Part shown: positions 53,925 to 64,000 of the stretch, in pieces
Numbering within the stretch: the first letter of the stretch is position 1
How the letters are laid out: each line of letters opens with the position of its first letter
Source: Nephrocerus scutellatus
Taxonomy: Eukaryota; Arthropoda; Insecta; Diptera; Pipunculidae
DNA: 64,000 nt
Direction of reading: 5' to 3'
NCBI GenBank assembly: GCA_947095585.1
Contig: OX352763.1
Location: 47,769,481 to 47,833,480, forward strand
Notes under the pieces: model-generated
What the model was told of the DNA's origin: nothing
The model's database searches: none
The model's input: only the letters and a program-made list of their open reading frames with translations
Made by a program: the position numbers and the translations under genes

Positions 53925-54126
53925 GAATAATTTGTATGGGAGCCCCTCGATCCCGCATCCCGATCTCTCTGAAATTTTAATAGAAAGTATTGTCGGAAAT
54001 ATACAAGTGTGCAAAATTTCAATAAAATCGGGCTTTGGGAAATGGGTTAAAAATGTATCAGAAAATCTGACCAGCCAGCCAGACAGCAAGCCACGGGCAC
54101 GCGAAGTTAATATAGTGAATTTAAAA
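53925..54126 (+). repeat. 120-bp-unit mosaic repeat (copy 10, right end)
   Basis: TTTGTATGGGAGCCCCTCGA, TTAATAGAAAGTATTGTCGG, CAAAATTTCAATAAAATCGGGC, CCAGCCAGCCAG and GAAGTTAATATAGTGAATTT. Confidence 0.8.
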
Positions 54127-54699
54127 ATACTCGACATCCCAAAGGACGCAATACTCGTTTGCCATATTATATAGGCAGTCAAAATGATACGCAAGCCGTG
54201 ATTTTAGAGCAACTTTAGAGAGAAAAAAATGTTTTTGGCCATCCTACTAGTTTTTTATAAGATGGCGATATTCGCCAGTTGCTTAATTTTTTTTTTTATA
54301 ACAACACGAGTATATGAAACTTCCATTTGCAAGATTTAAAACTGCCCATAGAGAACATATGTTATGCTGTAAATTAATGCTCGATCTTTACAACTTAATA
54401 GGCAATTTTAATCTTATTTGAAATTCAGTCGAGAATTTGTTAATAATTTTTACCAAATAAAATAGTTTTTATAGTTAAGGAGGCAACATAAAAATATTTT
54501 TCAACCCCCGACAAAAGTCATGTAGAACAAGTAGCAATAATTATCTTAGTAAGGAAGCATTTTTAAAGATTTTTGAAGGATGACGAAAAGACAGACGAAA
54601 TTTAGGAAATAAAATATTGAACTCAAACTAATTCGGTTTAATATTTGGAAAATATTAATAAAGCTACTGATTAAGTCCAATCTAAAACAATAAGTTAAT
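54127..54699. other. No gene recognised
   Basis: AT-rich, no motif seen. Confidence 0.4.
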
Positions 54700-54875
54700 G
54701 GGAGACGACATCAAGTTCGGCCAAGCAAACGCTGAATGGATGTCGTAGGCCAGGCCGCACAGAGTTTAGGGATGTCAAACTGGATGACACCCGCGACTCG
54801 AAATCGGGATCGAATTTGTTTTTGGGAAGCCAGTACAATATCCGTTGTAGAGCTAAATATGTATGATGATGATGA
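54700..54875 (+). mobile_element. RTE-like 3' end with ATG trinucleotide tail
   Basis: GGATGTCGTAGGCCAGGCCG, AGGGATGTCAAACTGGATGAC, CGACTCGAAATCGGGA and GTTGTAGAGCTAAATATG match the 3' end of the element at 2,257-5,150 in opposite orientation. It ends in ATGATGATGATG, the expected RTE-type tail. Confidence 0.85.
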
Positions 54876-57160
54876 AAACAATAATTTAAGCCGTTAGTGC
54901 TTAAATTTTTTAAGACTCTTATTTGAAAAACTCGTTGGGTAATGTGGAAAATATTCTTTGCAAAATTTAAAGTTGGCAAATGGCAGATACCAAATACAAA
55001 TTCCAAACTTAAAACTGTTATGCAGTTACAAACAAGTGCCAGGGTTTTTAGACAACATGAGATGGTGGGCATCATAGCCAAGATAGCCATATAATTCACT
55101 TTGTCAACGTAAGTATATCAAAATATCTCAATACATGTATGAGTAAGCAAATGTATTTTTGCGGTCAAACATCAACAACATCCATTTACGGAAGGACACT
55201 TTTATTTATTTACTTCAACGATACAGAATTACATTTGCACATGACTCACTCCTTCATTGAGAAACCTACATAACTAAGTGAATTCCTTGTACCCTTGTGT
55301 AGGTCGGTCCATTGAGAAATGTTAGCAAAAAGAATCAGAAATACATTTGTCATTCTGCTAAGGTACACAAAATACTAAATACATCTAAAAGCTTGCTATG
55401 CGTATTTCTCACACACCTATCACGAATTTTTCATCTCTAATCGGCTGGACATAGCAGCCAGTATTATATGTGATGATAGCTGGTATCGAATGTAAAAGAT
55501 GTTCCTATGATGAAACATACTTAACCGCTTTCTTTCAAACCAACACCAACGACCGCAGAAAACATTTTCCATGTCTTCCCTATCGGCAACGGCTCTTTCT
55601 TTTTCTTTCTTCTTTGTCAGATAGTTGTACTGAAAGAAGAGCGACTGCCATTTTTTGAAATTACAAAACAAACGTGTGTATAAAACGGAATAGTTCTGAT
55701 TCTTGATATATGGTATAGATAATGGATGCCTCGTGTTATGAACCACTCCACCACTAGCAAGTCTCAAGTCGCAAACTAGCCCAAACACAAGCACCCTTTA
55801 GGGGAAATTGGGGATTATATATATACGAATTGCAAGAGCACGACTGCGCAACGCTTTATCTTTCTCTATGCCACTTTATCACGTTGTTAATGTTAACTTA
55901 AGAGAATGAAACACTCAGTAAAAACGGATATACAATTTGAAAGTTCAATGCTGCTATGGTAATAGTTATCAAGGATTGAATGGACTTACAAAAAAGTGGG
56001 GAGTTACCAAATTCAATTTGTTTACCATAGGATGCTATACCCTTCGCTATATTTTATATTTTTATGCATAAATTGGCTCTATCACCTGTAAACAATTCTT
56101 TTTTTGTTACGACGAGCTTATCCTTGTTTATTCCGAGTTTATTTGTAATGAATATTTTTAGTTAATTACGAATTTTAAGCAACTTAGCAAATAAAATAAA
56201 TATGCATTTGTAAATATAACAAATAATTTATAATTGGCAAAAAGTCCCAGAATAACTCTTTTCTGATAAATGGATATAATATAGAATATATCGATTCCGA
56301 AATAATAACAACAACACACGATGCTGTCAATATAACTGTTTGACCAAAATGCAGCCGCGTCCGCTGTGGTACCGTAATGATACGTCAACTGAAAATTATG
56401 TGGCTTTCGTAAAATTCGTCTACAACGAAAACGCACGACTCAGTAAAAAACAATACAAAACCAACTTTTGGGAATTATTTCTCACCACCTTTCTTCGAGT
56501 AATATGCTTTTGTAGAAAATATGACTCATATTCCACAATAATTCTTTTATTTTTGAACCGCTTCAATTATTTTTTTAACTTTCCGTCTTCCATTCAGAAG
56601 CTTTTTGCCAAGCACGAGCTGCTTGTCGATTATAAAAAGTTAACCAGCTCATTGCGTTTGCGGCTACCACAACTATCCATTGTGCTCTGTTCGATTTGCA
56701 TGTATTTTAATATTTGACAGCTTGTACAACAGAGGTTACCACAGCGGCCACTGCTTCATTCTGGTCAGGGAGTAAGGCAGAAGTTAATCGCAAAATTTAA
56801 AAAAAATATAAAATAAATTAAAATTAAGTAAAATAAATAAAACAAGCTTCCCGGCAACCAGTTGAAAAAATGCTAGTCATTCCGCCGCCATGTTATGACC
56901 AGGTTTTTCGTTGGAACAACTGGGAAAAGACGTGACCACTTTTTAAAAATTTTAAAATAATAAAAGCCTACTAATGATGCCCAGTTGTGGGGGCAAAAAA
57001 TGTTTTAGGCTACCTCTTCTCAATCCTACACGGATGTCAACCTGCAAAACTCTCGCGTGGTATGGCGTCATCCTCCTGCCTAGCTTATAGCTTTCTTGGG
57101 GTGGGTTTTTTATATTTTATTTAATATTATTTAATTAACTTTTTCCGGAGATCGACGTGA
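54876..57160. other. Long stretch without recognised gene
   Basis: ORFs of 124-125 codons occur at 55,420-55,794 minus and 56,340-56,717 plus, plus a 92-codon minus ORF at 56,158-56,436. None shows a known domain. The 56,340 ORF has a mixed, protein-like composition with a basic middle, but no match could be made by eye. Confidence 0.4.
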
Positions 57161-57439
57161 CAGTTACTAGGATACTCTGGGATAAATTCCACCGGTTGTC
57201 TAAGGGAAACCCTTGCGATCCCTCGAAACTCTGAGGCAAAACCTTCGTGGTCGGGGAGGTGGAGGCCATAGGTCTTTGATAACTTGGACAACGGGGGTTA
57301 CCGGTCACATCGGCGCGAAAAACGGCCTATGTTGTGTTAGGGAGCTCGGCAGCTCGCGAAGCTGGTTTTTTTTATACATACCCTCATTGCCAAGGGAGAA
57401 CTCCCTTAATGACTTAATTAAAAATAAAATAAAAATCGA
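57161..57439. other. GC-richer segment of unknown origin
   Basis: GGTCGGGGAGGTGGAGGCCA and GGTTACCGGTCACATCGGCG stand out from the AT-rich surroundings and look like retrotransposon untranslated DNA. ATTGCCAAGGGAGAACTCCCTTAATGACTTA, with the palindrome GGGAGaACTCCC, recurs at 13,827. Confidence 0.4.
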
Positions 57440-57625
57440 AGGAATGTGATTTACAATATGTCACATTCTTCACGTTGTAGCCGGTTTCAATTTATTTTCT
57501 CAGAATTCTCTCTGATTCACTGAAAAAGCAATATGAAAAAACGAACACGAAAGTAAAATGACGCGACTCAAAATGGTTTTATCAATAGATCATGGCCAGG
57601 GAAAACTACAAAAAATCTTGACCAA
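57440..57625 (+). repeat. PGTT-family repeat fragment
   Basis: GTTGTAGCCGGTTTCAATTT, TCAGAATTCTCTCTGATTCA, AGATCATGGCCAGGGAAAAC and TCTTGACCAAGAAAATATTAC match the other copies. The coding-like part is missing. Confidence 0.7.
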
Positions 57626-57671
57626 GAAAATATTACAAATTTAACAAGAAAGATTATAAATAACAATTACT

Positions 57672-58770
57672 TTTTTTTATTTAGGTAAAATCTAATCATG
57701 TTATGAACGGTGCGGTATGGTCGTTCTTCAGGAAGTTGTTGCTGGCTATTTTGAAGGCCTGTAGATTAAAAGATTCGGGAAACACGGAGTCGACCAATTG
57801 ATTTCACATCGAAGTCACTTTTGGATAAATGAAGGATTTGAAGAGTTGGGCTCTACATGAAAAAAGTGTATAGGCAAATCTATGTTGATTGGACCTTAAA
57901 CGAGTGCTTACGTTTCTGACAAAAAGGACCTGGAACTTGATAACGGGTTTCTGACGAACATCTACCGTTGTAAAATTTGTAGAAATCACATAAAGCTCCT
58001 GCATTTCGTCTATGCTCCAAAGAATCAAGAGATGAATTAATGGTTACATTGTTTATTAAACGGATAACTCTATTCTGAATTCCATCAAGATAATGCAAAT
58101 GTGTTCTTGGAGCCCCACCCCACACACATGAATTTAATTCTAAAATTGGTCTAACATAAGTCATATATAAACTTAGTACTTCAGAGGGGGTGAAGTAGAA
58201 GTTACAAAGTCTTATGAAATCCAAACATTAGGTCGTTCTTTTTGAAATTCCAAAAATATGTTCTTTCCAGGGAAGTTCACTTGTAACTTTCAAACATAAC
58301 AGTTAAGATCTCGCAATAGAGGCACCATTAATTATACTGGTGGCACGTAATGTTGAACTGTCTGAGAAAAAAGAGAAGCCTGCAATTTATTTGGGTTAAA
58401 TTCCACCCTATTAGAACTGCCCCAACCAAGAATGACTTGAATGTTAGACAGAACTGTCGTGTTCATTAATTCACGCGAATCAATCAAGCGAGAATTGGAA
58501 ACTTTTTGACTAACAAACTCAATGGAAGACGATAACGTTGTATCATCAGCATATGAATGGATATCACAGGTTGTAGAAGACAACAGGTCATTGATATATA
58601 TCAAGAAGAGCGTAGGCGAAAAGGATGACCCTTGTGGCACGCCAGCATTGATACCATGTGAAGCTGAAAATATACCGTTCAATACAACTTTTATTTTACG
58701 GTTCCATAAATAATCGTCGATCTATGCAATGAGAGAGGTGTGTAAGTTGATCGCACGAATCTCATTAAAA
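57672..58770 (-). pseudogene. Jockey-like RT C-terminal half
   Basis: Minus strand: SASHGINAGVPQGSSFSPTL, FLIYINDLLSSTTCDIHSYA with the catalytic YADD at 58,542-58,553, LGWGSSNRVEFNPNKLQ, and after a frame change CNFYFTPSEVLSLYMTYVRP, WGGAPRTHLHYLDGIQNRV, DSLEHRRNAGAL, SSETRYQVPGPFCQ. Start truncated near NLHTSLIA (58,730-58,755). YADD is intact but two frame changes disrupt the protein. Same family as 43.2-45.7 kb. Confidence 0.85.
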
Positions 58771-58904
58771 AGAAAAATTTTAAAAACTAAGAGTTTGGAT
58801 ACAGAAAATAGTTTTTTGTTGTATAAAATAAACCGAATAAATGCAAAAAATCCAAAAAATCCAAAAATTAAAAAAAATAAAAATTTGTATATGTGGATTT
58901 TTAA

Positions 58905-58975
58905 AACCGGACAATAGTGAATCCGGACTAATCGAAGCCGGACTATACGAGGTATTGCTGTATAACACAGCAATG
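58905..58975 (-). mobile_element. Possible pogo/Tigger-type terminal repeat
   Basis: The reverse complement reads CAGCAATACCTCGTATAGTC, then CGGCTTCGATTAGTCCGG and ATTGTCCGG. CAG.(G/A)TA-like starts with repeated TAGTCCGG words resemble ends of pogo-superfamily elements. No matching second end was found. Confidence 0.35.
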
Positions 58976-58989
58976 TTCGTTGCCGCAAG

Positions 58990-60770
58990 AAACACGCGTT
59001 GCCTGATCACCGAAATATAGTTGCTTAGAGACGACTGCAATGGAAGAGAAGGAAAACTAAGTTGTTATGCAAATTGCAAAAAATATCCTTTTTGGCGTGC
59101 GTCTCCAGTGATACTACATTGTACGTTGCCTATTACTTTGGGTTGAATTCTACACTCCAATTTCAATTCATTTAGAATGAAAATAGAAAAACGAATAAAA
59201 ATAAATGCATACATACAATGATGTAATTCAAAAATGTGAAACATAATGGCAAAAACAAACATTTTATCCAAATAATTTTCTGATAACAATAACATTTGAC
59301 GTACGCGTGTTGTTCAAGCTTCTAAACACAACAAACGTACGAAACAAACTGCAAGAGTGCCAATAATAAAAGAGAAAACTTTAATTGTGAAGAGAGTACT
59401 CATTCAACATCTGTTTTTCGCTCATTAAGGTAGCCAGAACTAAAGCCACACGCTCACGCTATTCTCTGTGCGTGAGCAACAGCAACTAAATTCCGACCTC
59501 AACTATCCAGAAACAGAATTTAGAATAAAAATTCACCCGGAGAACTTATCTACCACCCGTGTTTATCTGTTTATCTATTTCTATGATATTTACCAAGCTC
59601 TATTCTCTATCTGCGCCAGGGCGAACTGGTGGGTCTGGCTGTCGTCAAGGTTTGAGGTTTTCCGGGGCTCCGTGCCACGACTTCACCATCAATAGACGAC
59701 AGCTTGTGCACTGCACTGAAACTGGACTAAACAATGTTGGAGTAGCGGTAGGGGAAGTGTGGCACTTGTTTGATGGTGTTCGACTGGAATTGGAACACAA
59801 AACCATGGAGAGCCAGATTGACAACGAGCTTGCTGGTGTATGGGTGCTGGATATGTAAAATACGATATATAATGGATGTATATTGACGGACGCTAGTTTG
59901 TTTGGTTAAATTGTTGGGAGCAGCTCTGCGAACGGTAAATTTACGTTAGAGTATGTTATGGTAAGGATGTGTTCGTGATATATTATATTAGGGATGCTGA
60001 TGGTGTTATGACGGTGTTGGCGGGTGGCACAAGCCAATTATCCAGCCAGCCACCGGTGGCCGGTCGTGTAGCCGTCTCTATGGGCTTTCCGTTTGTTCGT
60101 TTGTTGCTCGAAAGGGTGATATGTTGTTATAGTCGTATCGTCTTCGTCATACTCCGTGATATAGTGAAAATAACCGTTCGTGGTTGCGTTGCCATCATAG
60201 TAAATACTTCGCCGCGCTCAGCAAAACAATAACACTCTACCTAACTGAACTCACCACCGGTAAGCAGGGAGCAGCGAGCACACCAACGTATTACACTACA
60301 TTGCACATGCCATAAGCACCATCCACGGTGTATGGTGGAGTGTGTAGTCGTAGTGTATTGTTCGAGCGTCCATATGCGAAATTTTAGATGCACACGGACT
60401 GTCGCGTTGTGCGGACGTGTTTTGTTGATGTTTCAAAATACAAATCAACCTGCCGTATCGCTTGCTGTCCACTGCAAGACGCAACTCTACATACATAAGT
60501 AAATAATATTGAAGTGCGTCGGTCGTTGGTGTTTGTCGTGTTTTTGTTATTTTTTATTACGCTCGCTTACTGGTTATAGTTTTTGCATTCTTTATCACAA
60601 GACTATCGACTATTCGAATAGCTGAAAGCTTACATCAAACAGCCCACGGCTCACCGGATATCAATGAGAAAACAAGAGTGCGTTGGAATCATTAGCAATT
60701 AGCCTGAAATCAAAAGAAATAAAAAACAAAATAATATTAGCAGGAAGAAAAAAAACAAAATCAAATTTGA
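58990..60770. other. Low-repeat region upstream of a possible gene
   Basis: Fewer recognisable repeats than elsewhere. Plus ORFs at 59,559-59,858 (99 codons) and 59,969-60,232 (87 codons) lack known motifs. CACCGGTAAGC at about 60,253-60,263 resembles a splice donor. Could be upstream regulatory or alternative 5' exon DNA. Confidence 0.4.
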
Positions 60771-60771
60771 A

Positions 60772-60782
60772 TTCAGTCAGTC
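60772..60782 (+). promoter_or_regulatory. Initiator-like core promoter element
   Basis: TTCAGTCAGTC contains two overlapping matches to the fly initiator TCA(G/T)T(C/T), with the start A at 60,775 or 60,779. It lies about 650 bp before the ATG exon. No TATA box at -30 and no clear DPE at +28 were seen. Confidence 0.4.
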
Positions 60783-61429
60783 CTGTCGTCGGTCGCTGAG
60801 TTATCTATGTTTGTCAGCCGTTCGTTACGCGGTCGTGATTTTAAATATTTCTGTGTTGGTGCTAGATAAGTAGCTAATCAGTGCTAGTGCACACCTGTGC
60901 TTTCCGATTAATTCTGCAACGTAGGCCCTCGCTTTTAAGACAAGCACAAAATATGAATTAATTTAGCAGAGAAACGATCAATTAGTTGAGTGAAGATACT
61001 GTGTGTCCCAAACTGTATGAGCTGCCAAACAGGATATTACAATTGGAATTCGGATTAATGCTTCATCCGGATTACTAGCCGGACACGAAACCGCACGTAT
61101 AAACATCAACACACGCCGGTGCGCTGTCTTTTTAACTGGTTCCTATACTAATTAACAACAATAAAACAACGACTCCATAAATTATTTTTATAAAGAAACA
61201 AACAAATATAATAACAAAACTGTGCTTAAAAATAATAAAAACGATTAAGGTTAAAAAATAAATATTTATAAGGATAACCTCGAGTGCGTTTCCAGTTGGT
61301 TGCTGACTTTGTTCCGCCGTTATAGTAAAGGCTATTAGGAAGATTTTTACGACCACACCACAAAAGATAACAAATAACGCCGCACACTGGAGACCAAAGG
61401 AGAAAATACTCAAAATAAACTCCGGAAAA
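60775..61429 (+). other. Possible 5' untranslated exon
   Basis: Runs from the initiator-like site to the ATG exon without matching any repeat in the window. Rich in AAC/ACA runs, as is common in fly leaders. It contains short upstream ATGs that end quickly (for example ATG AAT TAA at about 60,955). Supported only by context. Confidence 0.35.
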
Positions 61430-61466
61430 ATGAGAATCAAAATGCCAGCTGTTCGAATTACACAAG
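61430..61466 (+). CDS. Possible first coding exon of an unidentified gene
   Basis: ATG at 61,430 in the context GGAAAAATG and a second in-frame ATG at 61,442 in the near-ideal fly context ATCAAAATG. The frame reads MRIKMPAVRITQ and then one extra base (phase 1) before CACAAG|GTAAGTG, a full-consensus splice donor with the cut after 61,466. The next exon is not in view; the following kilobase has no ORF and then a retrotransposon relic, so the intron would run at least to the window end. The encoded start is too short to identify a gene. The combination of Kozak, donor and absence of repeats is suggestive rather than decisive. Confidence 0.4.
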
Positions 61467-62479
61467 GTAAGTGACATTCAATTGGCAATCAAGTGACAAC
61501 AACAATAACAACAACATCTCGAGGAATAACACAACTGTTAATATCTATCGTTTATTTCCCGATTAATCTTTGTAAATAACGTCATAATGATCGCCATTAG
61601 AACATATTCTAGAATCTAGAATCCCACCCACAGATTAGTCATCTCAAATTAGTGCTTTAAAATAAAAAAAACCTCGGTGTTTCCTCGGAAAACTGATAAC
61701 GAAATAAAAAATTATTTCAGTTAGCACAATTAGGTTAAATTCTTATCTGAGTATTTGAAATTCCTGCAGCGCAACGGTGCGATATATGTATTATGAAAAC
61801 TAAAAAGCCACTAGAAACTGATTTTAATTAAGCCGATGCAAGTTTTTGCTACTGCAAAACACATCACTAACTTGCACCTTAATTAAAATAACTGTCATAA
61901 TCGCTTTTGATAGTTCTGGCGTAACATTTTAACCTTGATAAGGCTCCTTAGAGATATAAATATCTACGAATTATACTGCAACAACTTCGCCGAAAATGAA
62001 ACTTAGCTGCCTAATTTTAGATTTTACCATTCCATCTTTTATATGGGTATTCTGTGTCGTCATTGTTTTTTTTTTCTAAATTATTTTGTATCTATGATTA
62101 GGGATACGGATTAGGGACTCATTGTTTGGATTCGGAATTTAGGATTACATCGAATGCGCGCATGAAAACTATCAAAAAGTCATAAAAGAAACTGTTCTCT
62201 TGAATTTACAAGCTTTTTTGACCGACAATGTACCTAAATGCACTCCATTCGATAAAAATTGCCAGTTTTTTCAGTAATTGTGAGAATCCACAATTGTGTG
62301 TATTCCATAATAACTGCAATATTTCGCCTGCTTCTTTGCACATATTCTAACTCTTTCACTCGAGGCAGATAAGTTTCCAAAAAAATATGTAGCAAATTTA
62401 TTGCCGAAGCAATTTGGTGCCGAACAGTTGTTGAAGATGACTTCATTTGCACAAAATATGACGAAGAAATCCTAAAAAC
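61467..62479 (+). other. Putative intron start, no coding seen
   Basis: Begins with the GTAAGTG donor. AT-rich with no recognised repeats or exons. Confidence 0.35.
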
Positions 62480-63535
62480 TTAAAGTGTCAGTCATTATCC
62501 CTACAACCGTTCTTAGTTCACGTCTTTGTGGGGAAATAAGCGCAGTTGAGCGCTTCAAGTCTAGCTTCGGCCAGACCTGTCTTGAAATATTGCAAGTGTC
62601 GGTTTTTTCTCACCTTACATTTGTTATTGTTTCTGCCTCTTTCAGAAGCCGAATTTCAGTGTCGTGATAGGACTCCCTACCTCAGCCCTTTCCGGTAGCA
62701 GCTGGAGAGTCGTACCACGTCTAGCTAACTCGTCCGCCCTGCAGTGCCCCTCATCATCCGTGTGGCCCGGGACCCATATGATCCTTATATTGAACTATTC
62801 ACTCATCTAGTTAAGAGAGGAGTGACAGATCACCTTAGATTTCAGTGAGACCGCCTCCAACAAATTTTATGGCCGCCTGACTGTCCACGTAAATAATAAT
62901 CTTCTTTGAGGATATTACATTATGCTTCAGCCAATACTCATTACCTCGTCAATCGCTATCACCTAAGCCATGTATAGGCTGCAGACGGACAGAGATGCTT
63001 ACATTCAGCTTGTCACAGAAGACTCCTGCTCCTACTTTACCGTGAAAAACTGTATTGTTTCGTTATCGGTTACGGACCCACTCTTCCAGTCTTCTCTGGA
63101 GGGTATTGTTGTCCGAAAACCTCTTTGAAAGCGTAACACTGGTGTTATGTAATCCAGTTTCGTCAGCTCCTCTTTTAGCGATTTAGTTATGGTGGAGTGC
63201 CCTTTTTTAAGACTTATCCACTGATTGACAGCTAACAGTCGCGTAGCTGTAATTGCCGCTTTCTGTTTGCCAAATATATCTAGTCGGATCAAGTGGAGCA
63301 TAAACTCCAGAGCGCGAGTTGGTGTAGATCTCAGCGCCCCGCTTATAAGCATACAGGCCGCTCTTTATACCTTCCTCAATACACTTACATACGTGGTTTT
63401 TTCCATAGCTGGCCACCATACACTTACCCCGTACAGTAGTATTGGTCTCACTACCGAAGTGTAAAGACAGTGTACCAGCTTTGGTTTCAACCCCATTTTT
63501 TACCAATGGCGCTCTTGCATGAGTATAAAGCAATA
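62480..63535 (-). pseudogene. Non-LTR RT C-terminus plus RNase H, defective
   Basis: Minus strand: RPILLYGVSVWWPAMEKT (about 63,440-63,390), then LISGALRSTPTRALEFMLHL and ATRLLAVNQWISLKKGHS (63,352-63,180), the region that follows the RT in R1/LOA/I-type elements. RNase H: IQFFT followed by GKVGAGVFCDKL with one codon missing where the first catalytic aspartate (F-T-D-G) should be (about 63,040); YVDSQAAIKFVGG (about 62,900); and WVPGHTDDEGHCRADELARR then GTTLQLL (about 62,770-62,690) in shifted frames. Presence of RNase H points to the R1/LOA/I side of the non-LTR tree. Inactive, and inside the putative intron. Confidence 0.75.
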
Positions 63536-63593
63536 TTCGCTTTATTTACTCGTTCTTTTATATTAGGTTAGGTATATTAGGCCCCAGAAATCT

Positions 63594-63850
63594 CGGGGCG
63601 ACAGACCGTTGCTCTCCAAGGCCTTGCTTCTCGCGACCATTTGTGTTGTGCATGTATATTTTTGTACTCAAAGGAAAGGGACCTACAATTTAATGCCGTA
63701 TCAAAACGGCGAATTGAGAAGCTTTTTGAACAAGTTATTTCTCTCGAACGTTTGTCAGACATTCGTGAGAGGTAAGACACCATGAAAAATCCTTTTGGCG
63801 TTACTGAGATTCAAACCACGAACCTCCTGCTCAGAAGCCATGCACTTATC
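63594..63850 (-). mobile_element. tRNA-derived SINE
   Basis: GGGGCGACAGACCGTTGC, CGCGACCATTTGTGTTGTGC, GGGACCTACAATTTAATGCCG, AACGGCGAATTGAGAAGCTTT and ACGTTTGTCAGACATTCGTGAGAGG match the family. The minus-strand head keeps GCTTCTGAGCAGGAGGTTCG, GGTTTGAATC (B box) and AGTAACGCC. The A-box end is cut short. Confidence 0.8.
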
Positions 63851-64000
63851 ATACATTTCAAATCATACTTAGTTCCAACTCTTTATTTCCAAAGGGCCAA
63901 AATCCAAACTGGTGTTGAACAAAACGTAACAAATCTATATGGGGCACAAACTCAACACTTAATTTGCAATAATTTTCAATGTATTATTTTTTTTATAAAA

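Noticed and set aside
55420..55794. 124-codon minus-strand ORF as a gene
   Set aside because: Composition is erratic, with no domain, and AT-rich DNA makes such frames by chance.
60253..60263. CACCGGTAAGC as the end of an upstream exon
   Set aside because: The match is weaker than the donor at 61,467 and no coding frame leads into it.

Overview
This window looks like non-coding, transposon-rich nuclear DNA from a higher fly. It is AT-rich. It holds dead non-LTR retrotransposons, Tc1/mariner-type relics, MITEs and a tRNA-derived SINE, and it lacks operons, Shine-Dalgarno sites and dense ORFs. A tephritid-type fly is my guess only; the sequence does not prove the genus. Every protein-coding element except one possible first exon is broken by stops, frameshifts, deletions or nested insertions.

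Layout, left half. 0.5-1.9 kb: a mosaic repeat with 120-bp internal units. 2.3-5.2 kb: a nearly complete minus-strand RTE-like element whose YADD motif survives. 5.5-7.7 kb: a hAT-like non-autonomous element and a piggyBac-like TTAA element 15 bp apart, the first filled with nested insertions. 8.5-12.5 kb: SINEs, AAAAGACCCC-type low-complexity DNA and the best array of 120-bp units. 13.9-15.4 kb: an internally deleted reverse transcriptase (RT). 15.4-20.5 kb: more mosaic repeats. 20.7-20.9 kb: two minus-strand 5S-rRNA-like segments. 24.8 kb: a BEL/Pao-like gag start. 26.7-28.6 kb: RT fragments, one with a piece of LTR-retrotransposon integrase spliced into it. 31.4-33.3 kb: further RT relics.

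Layout, right half. 36.2-37.7 kb: a Tc1 transposase split by two adjacent repeats and a SINE. 39.0-40.1 kb: a 3' portion of a CR1/Jockey-type element with poly(A). 40.4-42.2 kb: a 1.77-kb foldback element. 43.2-46.9 kb: a Jockey-like element carrying a maT-type MITE, followed by a maT (DD37D) mariner. 48.7-50.5 kb: RT and endonuclease relics, the endonuclease split by a 624-bp near-perfect palindrome. 51.1-54.1 kb: a mariner relic, mosaic repeats and a TCTTGG microsatellite. 57.7-58.8 kb: another Jockey-like relic. 59-62.5 kb is the least repetitive part. It has an initiator-like site near 60,775 and a short ATG exon (61,430-61,466) ending in a strong splice donor. 62.5-63.85 kb: an RT/RNase H relic and a SINE.

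The parts do not work together as a pathway; the window is a record of nested insertion. The most unusual signals are the dispersed family of 120-bp units, each with a GC-rich near-perfect palindrome; the symmetrical double MITE; a MITE collapsed to 35 bp with its 8-bp target duplication intact; the integrase/RT chimera; and the 5S-like pair. I did not find a convincing new multi-gene system. All positions come from reading by eye and boundaries of old repeats are approximate.
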